Source: UBA5499 sp002426275 (GTDB lineage Bacteria; Bacillota; DTU084). From it: 10,521 nt of DNA. Below, piece after piece: positions 7,550 through 10,521 of this stretch (within the stretch, counting starts at the first letter, position 1; the number at the start of each line of letters is the position of its first letter). Position numbers and translations under genes: made by a program. The stretch is from positions 1 to 10,521 of the forward strand of contig CALASN010000046.1 of assembly GCA_937888735.1 (NCBI GenBank), given 5' to 3'. Under the pieces are notes generated by a model. That model did no database searches. It saw only the letters and a list, made by a program, of their open reading frames with translations, and was not told the origin of the DNA.

Positions 7550-8569
7550 TCAGCGCAGCTCTCGCCCGCCTGGTTTGGCGTACCACCGGCGCATGGTCTC
7601 AGCAGCCGGTTTGCCGGCGACGGTAAAGCCGCCGTCTCCTGCCGGATCGTATTCGTACTGTGAACGGGCCTGCTGCTCGTCCCATTTCCACCAGTAAAGC
7701 CCATACCACCAGGGCTCATCCCAAAAACTTTGCAATACTGCCTCCAGAAAATTAGCCTGCACTTGCCCGTCGTAAGGTCCAACATTCTGGTAAGCGCTGG
7801 GCACGGCGGCGCCTCCTTGCACTGATCTGCAGCCGCACTCGCCAAACAGCAGCGGCTTCTTAAGCTGCAGAGCTTTTGTTCGCAATTGCTGAATAATTGG
7901 CTGCAGCAAGGCAGCCATCTGGGATGCCGTGGCATCGGCTTTATCTGTGAGAGGAGGATAAAAGCTGAAACAGAGCAAAGCCAAATCTTCATACCAATCA
8001 CAATCAAGCTCCCGGACGCCATTGGCGTCATAGGTGAGAGGACCGCTATAGACGGACTTCACTTGCCGGATCGTCTCCCGCCAAAGCTCGGACATGCCTA
8101 AGGTTCCCGACATCTCACAGCCCAAACAATAAAGTTCGCAGCCAGTGCGCTGGGCCATTTTTCCGTAATGCAGCAAAGCCTCGGTAAAGCTTTGAAACCA
8201 AGCTTGCCAATACGAGGCTTGTCTGCCCAGAATCTGCTGATCTCCGCAGGGAAAACAGATCCTGCCCCGCCAGCTGCTGTCTTGGCATTCCACCATAGGC
8301 TTCAGCATCACGCTGATTCCTTTTTGGTGCAATAGCCCGATGATTCTCTCCACTTCCCAATCGGAAGGCGTGAAGGTGAAATCCTGATATAATCTGGTGC
8401 TGGCGAATGTATCCTGCATGATGGTGACCTGAAGCGCCACCCATCCCACTCCCAACTCCGCCATGGCCTCTACCTGCGCCGCAGCCTCTTGGGAGCCGTA
8501 ATATCCCTTTTTCGCAAGATAGCCAAAGCTCATGCCTTTATGTATTTCCTTGAGGGCCGCGTTCTCCAA
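7550..8569 (-). CDS. GH113-like TIM-barrel glycoside hydrolase, copy B
   Basis: This is the first gene of the operon and a paralogue of copy A. In 341-residue numbering from the upstream ATG, the probable acid/base is Glu154 in ELYCLGCEMSGT and the nucleophile Glu246 in LLFGECGCRS. The aromatic block SFWDEPWWYGLYWWKWDE (283-300) is identical to that of copy A, and both end with 'DPAGD.GFT..GKPA'. No signal peptide is seen. Two starts are possible. ATG at 8575 lies only 2 nt from GGAGG (8578-8582), whereas in-frame TTG at 8569 lies exactly 8 nt away, the spacing seen for most genes here. I therefore prefer TTG (339 residues); ATG would add two residues. Copy B lacks about ten residues that copy A has around 185-200, near the active-site rim, so the two may differ in substrate or chain-length preference. 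It is probably a cytoplasmic beta-mannanase/mannosidase-like enzyme. Confidence 0.82.
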   Translation of the reverse strand: MENAALKEIHKGMSFGYLAKKGYYGSQEAAAQVEAMAELGVGWVALQVTIMQDTFASTRLYQDFTFTPSDWEVERIIGLLHQKGISVMLKPMVECQDSSWRGRICFPCGDQQILGRQASYWQAWFQSFTEALLHYGKMAQRTGCELYCLGCEMSGTLGMSELWRETIRQVKSVYSGPLTYDANGVRELDCDWYEDLALLCFSFYPPLTDKADATASQMAALLQPIIQQLRTKALQLKKPLLFGECGCRSVQGGAAVPSAYQNVGPYDGQVQANFLEAVLQSFWDEPWWYGLYWWKWDEQQARSQYEYDPAGDGGFTVAGKPAAETMRRWYAKPGGRELR

Positions 8570-8603
8570 ACTCATTTCCTCCCTTGAAAAATATATTCAT
8601 TAT

Positions 8604-8622
8604 TGATGAATATCATTCATCA
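8604..8622. promoter_or_regulatory. Palindromic operator candidate at the operon transcription start
   Basis: TGATGAATATCATTCATCA is an inverted repeat with two perfect 8-bp arms around ATC. It spans about +6 to +24 of the predicted transcript, where a bound repressor would block RNA polymerase. A third half-site, ATTCAT at 8595-8600, lies alongside in alternating orientation, so two overlapping dimer sites can be drawn. The adjacent IclR-family regulator is the likely ligand; this is inference from position and symmetry. Confidence 0.6.
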
Positions 8623-8633
8623 TTTCCGTTTTA

Positions 8634-8662
8634 ATTATAATTGAACTGAATTGATCCGTCAA
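8634..8662 (-). promoter_or_regulatory. Sigma-A-type promoter of the glycosidase operon
   Basis: On the minus strand the -35 box TTGACG (8657-8662) is followed after 17 bp by the -10 box TATAAT (8634-8639). This is one mismatch from full consensus with ideal spacing. Transcription should begin near 8627, leaving a 5' leader of about 58 nt before the TTG at 8569. Such a strong promoter in front of a catabolic operon suggests control by repression. Confidence 0.82.
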
Positions 8663-8688
8663 CCGGCCCTGGACGGCGGATACAAAGA

Positions 8689-8712
8689 AACCATGACCGT
8701 TAGATCATGGTT
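8689..8712 (-). terminator. Possible intrinsic terminator after the IclR-family gene
   Basis: AACCATGA and TCATGGTT form a perfect 8-bp stem with an 8-nt loop. On the minus strand the hairpin is followed by TTTCTTTG. It lies 20 bp after the IclR-family stop and before the operon promoter, as expected for a terminator separating the two units. The stem is AT-rich and the T-tract interrupted, so it would be weak. It could instead be a second regulator binding site. Confidence 0.45.
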
Positions 8713-8732
8713 ACACTGCTAAGCTCTTTTTT

Positions 8733-9494
8733 TCAAAGTTCGACGGCGATTCGCGCGGCAATCAGCTTCATTTCCCGGATAATCATTTTTTGTTTTTCTT
8801 CCGGACAGCGATAAGCAGGGGCGTAGCTGCCCATAGCTCCCAGCAGCTTGCCCTCGTGGGTGAAGACTGGCACAGCCATGCTGACGATATTCCCTTCCTG
8901 GACGTAGGCAAGGCAGAAACCTTGCCGGCGAATTCTCTCTAGCTCTCGCTGCAAAGCATTGATGCTGGTAATCTGATTCCACTTATCTCCGGGCATTCCC
9001 CAGCGATTCAGAATCCTCTGCAGAGAATAATTGTCGGCCCAGGCCGTGAGCACTCTGCCCGTGGTTTTCAGGTAAATATGTTCGTTCTCCAAGACCTTAA
9101 AGTCTACCTTCACAGGATGCACCTGCTCGGCGTTGATCAGCCGGATTCTGTTGCCGTCAGACAGCACTGTGAAGATCACGGTCTCGGCGATTTTCTCGCT
9201 CAGCTGCCCCAATAACTCTTCCATCCAGGAGAGGGCGGCTGTGCCGGGCAGCAGCCTATTGAGCACTCCTATGTTGGCGCACTTAGGTCCGGCCAGGTAT
9301 TTGGACTGCTCATCCTGTTTTACATAGCCGCAGGCGATCATGGTTTTCAGCAGATTGCGCAGCGTGTTGGGCTTAATCGCGGTTTTCCGGGAAAGCTCGA
9401 AAAGCCCCAACCCTTTGCTTTCATGATCCTCAAAGACCAAAATATCCAGGATGCCGAAGGCTTTCTTCACGGAATTCACCAAAGTATCGCTCAT
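8733..9494 (-). CDS. IclR-family transcriptional regulator
   Basis: This 253-residue protein has the two-domain IclR architecture. The N-terminal winged helix-turn-helix (about 5-70) includes VNSVKKAFGILDILV, GLFELSRKTAIKPNTLRNLL and GYVKQDEQSKYLAGP. The effector-binding domain (about 85-250) includes GRVLTAWAD and ends with the typical GFCLAYVQEGNIVSMAVPVF (192-211), then GKLLGAMGSYAP. Length is normal. The ATG at 9494 follows GGAG at 9503-9506 at 8 nt spacing. IclR proteins usually bind small acids or sugar acids (KdgR, for example, responds to 2-keto-3-deoxygluconate) and control adjacent catabolic genes. Here the gene lies directly upstream of the glycosidase operon on the same strand but with its own leader, and a palindromic operator candidate lies between them. 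Local repression relieved by a pathway intermediate is the likely arrangement. Confidence 0.9.
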   Translation of the reverse strand: MSDTLVNSVKKAFGILDILVFEDHESKGLGLFELSRKTAIKPNTLRNLLKTMIACGYVKQDEQSKYLAGPKCANIGVLNRLLPGTAALSWMEELLGQLSEKIAETVIFTVLSDGNRIRLINAEQVHPVKVDFKVLENEHIYLKTTGRVLTAWADNYSLQRILNRWGMPGDKWNQITSINALQRELERIRRQGFCLAYVQEGNIVSMAVPVFTHEGKLLGAMGSYAPAYRCPEEKQKMIIREMKLIAARIAVEL

Positions 9495-9660
9495 TTTTCA
9501 CTCTCCGTCGCTTCTTTCCCTTCATTCTATCACATTTTGGAGAGCCGGGAAACCATCTGGAGAGCTAACAAAAACGCTTAGCTTTTTGCTAACCAGATTC
9601 TCACTGTCACCCAGATAAAAAACAACGAATTTTTTTCCGAAAACCTGTTTGTGACAAAAA

Positions 9661-9691
9661 AATGAAAACAGCGTAAAAATCTGTTTTGATT
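9661..9691. repeat. Inverted repeat AATnAAAACAG-N9-CTGTTTTnATT
   Basis: Arms of 11 bp with one mismatched pair flank a 9-nt spacer. On the minus strand the hairpin is followed by CATTTTTTTG, so it resembles an AT-rich intrinsic terminator in that direction, yet no minus-strand gene precedes it. It could instead be an operator or a structure stopping antisense transcription from the coiled-coil locus. Confidence 0.4.
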
Positions 9692-9744
9692 CAATAAAAC
9701 GTTTTCCTTTCCCCCTAGTCGTCCCTGCCGAGCTTTTTCCAAGG

Positions 9745-9773
9745 TTGTCCTTTTCTTCGATTATTGTTATCTT
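9745..9773 (+). promoter_or_regulatory. Possible promoter of the coiled-coil gene
   Basis: TTGTCC (9745-9750) and TATCTT (9768-9773) are separated by 17 bp, matching the -35 and -10 pattern at about four of six bases each. The start point would be near 9780, about 50 nt before the TTG start. It is the best candidate I can see but is not strong. Confidence 0.35.
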
Positions 9774-9831
9774 TAATGTATGAGGAGCCCCCATACTTAC
9801 GCTCATTTGAGCGATAAAGGAGGTTGAGATT

Positions 9832-10314
9832 TTGACAGACAGGCAGTTGTTGAAATCTATAGCTTCTAATCTTGGGACCCTAGCGAAAGACTTCTCTTCG
9901 TTCAAGGCCGAAATGACTGAGTTTCGCGACCGAACTACTGCTAAATTGGATGATCTTCAATCACAAGTAAATACCCTGACAGCTGATTTCTCCGCATTTA
10001 AATCCGAGATGACTGAGTTCAAATCCGAGATGACTGAGTTCAAATCCGAGATGACTGGGTTCAAATCCGAGATGACTGGGTTCAAATCCGAGATGCTTGA
10101 GTTTCGTGACAGCGTCAATAAAACATTAGGACACTTGCAGCTACAGGTAGACGTCCTGGCCGACAAATTTTTTATCGAGAACAGCAATACTTTGCAGGAA
10201 ATTCAAGATATACAGCGGTCTTTTTTTGAAGCGTACGGAGAGCACGGAATCGAATTGATAAGGATCAAGCGAAGGCTGAGAGGAAAACAGCAACCCCAGG
10301 ATAAAGCCAGCTAA
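9832..10314 (+). CDS. Hypothetical coiled-coil protein with tandem heptad repeats
   Basis: I do not recognise a named family. The protein has 160 residues, no signal peptide and no membrane segment. It starts with TTG at 9832, with AAAGGAGG (9816-9823) exactly 8 nt upstream. Residues 56-90 are five copies of FKSEMTE (variants FKSEMTG and FKSEMLE). Met falls at heptad a and Phe at d, so this should be a long parallel helix. The segments before and after the array (24-53 and 84-113) match at 15 of 30 residues, pointing to an older duplication with the heptads expanded between the halves. The C-terminus is basic (IRIKRRLRGKQQ, 143-154), which could contact nucleic acid or membrane. It diverges from the regulator gene, is followed by its own terminator, and looks like an independent single-gene unit. 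Short coiled-coil proteins of this kind occur in Bacillota and phages with unknown roles. Confidence 0.72.
   Translation: MTDRQLLKSIASNLGTLAKDFSSFKAEMTEFRDRTTAKLDDLQSQVNTLTADFSAFKSEMTEFKSEMTEFKSEMTGFKSEMTGFKSEMLEFRDSVNKTLGHLQLQVDVLADKFFIENSNTLQEIQDIQRSFFEAYGEHGIELIRIKRRLRGKQQPQDKAS
9997..10101 (+). repeat. Five in-frame 21-bp tandem repeats
   Basis: The unit is ttcaaatccgagatgactga plus g. Units 1 and 2 differ only at the third base (ttt/ttc); units 3 and 4 are identical to each other and end in ggg; unit 5 carries ctt in place of act. A diverged relative lies at 9901-9921. Near identity at synonymous positions indicates recent slippage or recombination, so copy number may vary among strains without breaking the reading frame. 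Confidence 0.92.
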
Positions 10315-10329
10315 AGCCTAATACTTCAT

Positions 10330-10364
10330 AAAAACCTTCCGGTATCTGTCCGGAAGGTTTTTTT
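10330..10364 (+). terminator. Strong intrinsic terminator after the coiled-coil gene
   Basis: AAAACCTTCCGG (10331-10342) pairs perfectly with CCGGAAGGTTTT (10350-10361) around a 7-nt loop, and the T-run continues to 10364. It lies 16 bp after the stop codon. The A-run before the stem may allow some function on the opposite strand as well. Confidence 0.93.
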
Positions 10365-10521
10365 CTTCAGCAGCAGGAATCTCTTAACGAAAGCAACCCT
10401 AGCTGCAGCGGCCGGAGACAGCCGACGCCAAACACATTGCTTTTGTCTCCAGATAGTGCTTTATCACCTCTTTTCCCGATAGCGTAACAAGGAAATACTA
10501 AAAATCGTTGATAAATCATTT
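10365..10521. other. Noncoding right edge of the window
   Basis: No gene is supported. There is a loose inverted repeat GGAGACA (10414-10420) / TGTCTCC (10444-10450) with a 23-nt spacer, and the last ~80 bases become AT-rich, as is common upstream of a gene. I see no convincing promoter. Confidence 0.4.

Larger units (their letters stand above)
9495..9831. other. AT-rich divergent intergenic region with several inverted repeats
   Basis: No gene is supported between the divergent IclR-family and coiled-coil genes; the open frame on the minus strand here runs antisense into the coiled-coil gene. For the regulator, a -10-like TAGAAT (plus-strand 9524-9529) is visible without a good -35 box. Upstream of it, 9563-9594 holds repeated GCTAAC/TTAGC elements. 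Further along are TTTGT-G-ACAAA (9648-9658), a longer inverted repeat (9661-9691) and GCTCA-TT-TGAGC (9801-9812), the last just before the ribosome binding site of the coiled-coil gene. Confidence 0.5.

Noticed and set aside
9693..9709. CcpA cre-like site around the palindrome AAAACGTTTT
   Set aside because: The central palindrome is perfect but the flanking TG and CA of the cre consensus do not match on either strand.
9522..9905. Minus-strand frame of 127 residues between the regulator and coiled-coil genes
   Set aside because: It overlaps the start and ribosome binding site of the coiled-coil gene and the possible regulator promoter, and has no recognisable domain.
9997..10101. CRISPR-like tandem array
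   Set aside because: The units abut without spacers, are 21 bp and in frame, and encode heptads; this is a protein repeat.
10395..10436. Twelve-codon minus-strand frame (ATG TGT TTG ...) with GGAG upstream
   Set aside because: Too short to distinguish from chance; no conservation evidence is available.

Overview
The window looks like chromosomal DNA from a Gram-positive-type bacterium, most likely a Bacillota member. The grounds are strong GGAGG-type ribosome binding sites (often exactly 8 nt from the start), frequent TTG and GTG starts, moderate GC in the genes with AT-rich intergenic DNA, and a textbook sigma-A promoter. I cannot name the genus. No rRNA, tRNA, CRISPR, insertion sequence or phage gene is visible.

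Bases 8569 to 151 hold one co-directional minus-strand operon of seven genes with 15-54 bp gaps. In transcription order they are: a GH113-like glycosidase (copy B), an SDR dehydrogenase, an RraA-family aldolase, a UxuA-like mannonate dehydratase, a second GH113-like glycosidase (copy A), a large GH2 beta-mannosidase-like enzyme, and a beta-propeller lactonase. None has a visible signal peptide, so imported oligosaccharides are probably processed in the cytoplasm; no transporter lies in the window. The operon starts from a near-consensus promoter (TTGACG, 17 bp, TATAAT) with a 19-bp palindrome just downstream of the predicted transcription start. A separate minus-strand IclR-family regulator gene lies immediately upstream and is the obvious candidate to bind it.

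The genes can be read as one pathway. The GH113-like and GH2 enzymes would release a beta-linked sugar, possibly mannose. The SDR and lactonase would oxidise it to an aldonate, possibly mannonate. The UxuA homologue would dehydrate that to 2-keto-3-deoxygluconate (KDG), and the RraA-family protein would cleave the product to pyruvate plus an aldehyde. That would be a route without sugar kinases, and it is a hypothesis. The main alternative is a glucuronate branch in which the SDR acts as a UxuB-type fructuronate reductase.

On the far side of the regulator, after about 335 bp of AT-rich DNA with several inverted repeats, a plus-strand gene (9832-10314) encodes a small coiled-coil protein. It contains five tandem, nearly identical 21-bp units and ends at a strong intrinsic terminator. 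It seems unrelated to the sugar operon. The last ~155 bp and the first ~150 bp contain no gene I can support, although an AGGGAGG motif at the extreme left edge suggests another minus-strand gene just outside the window.
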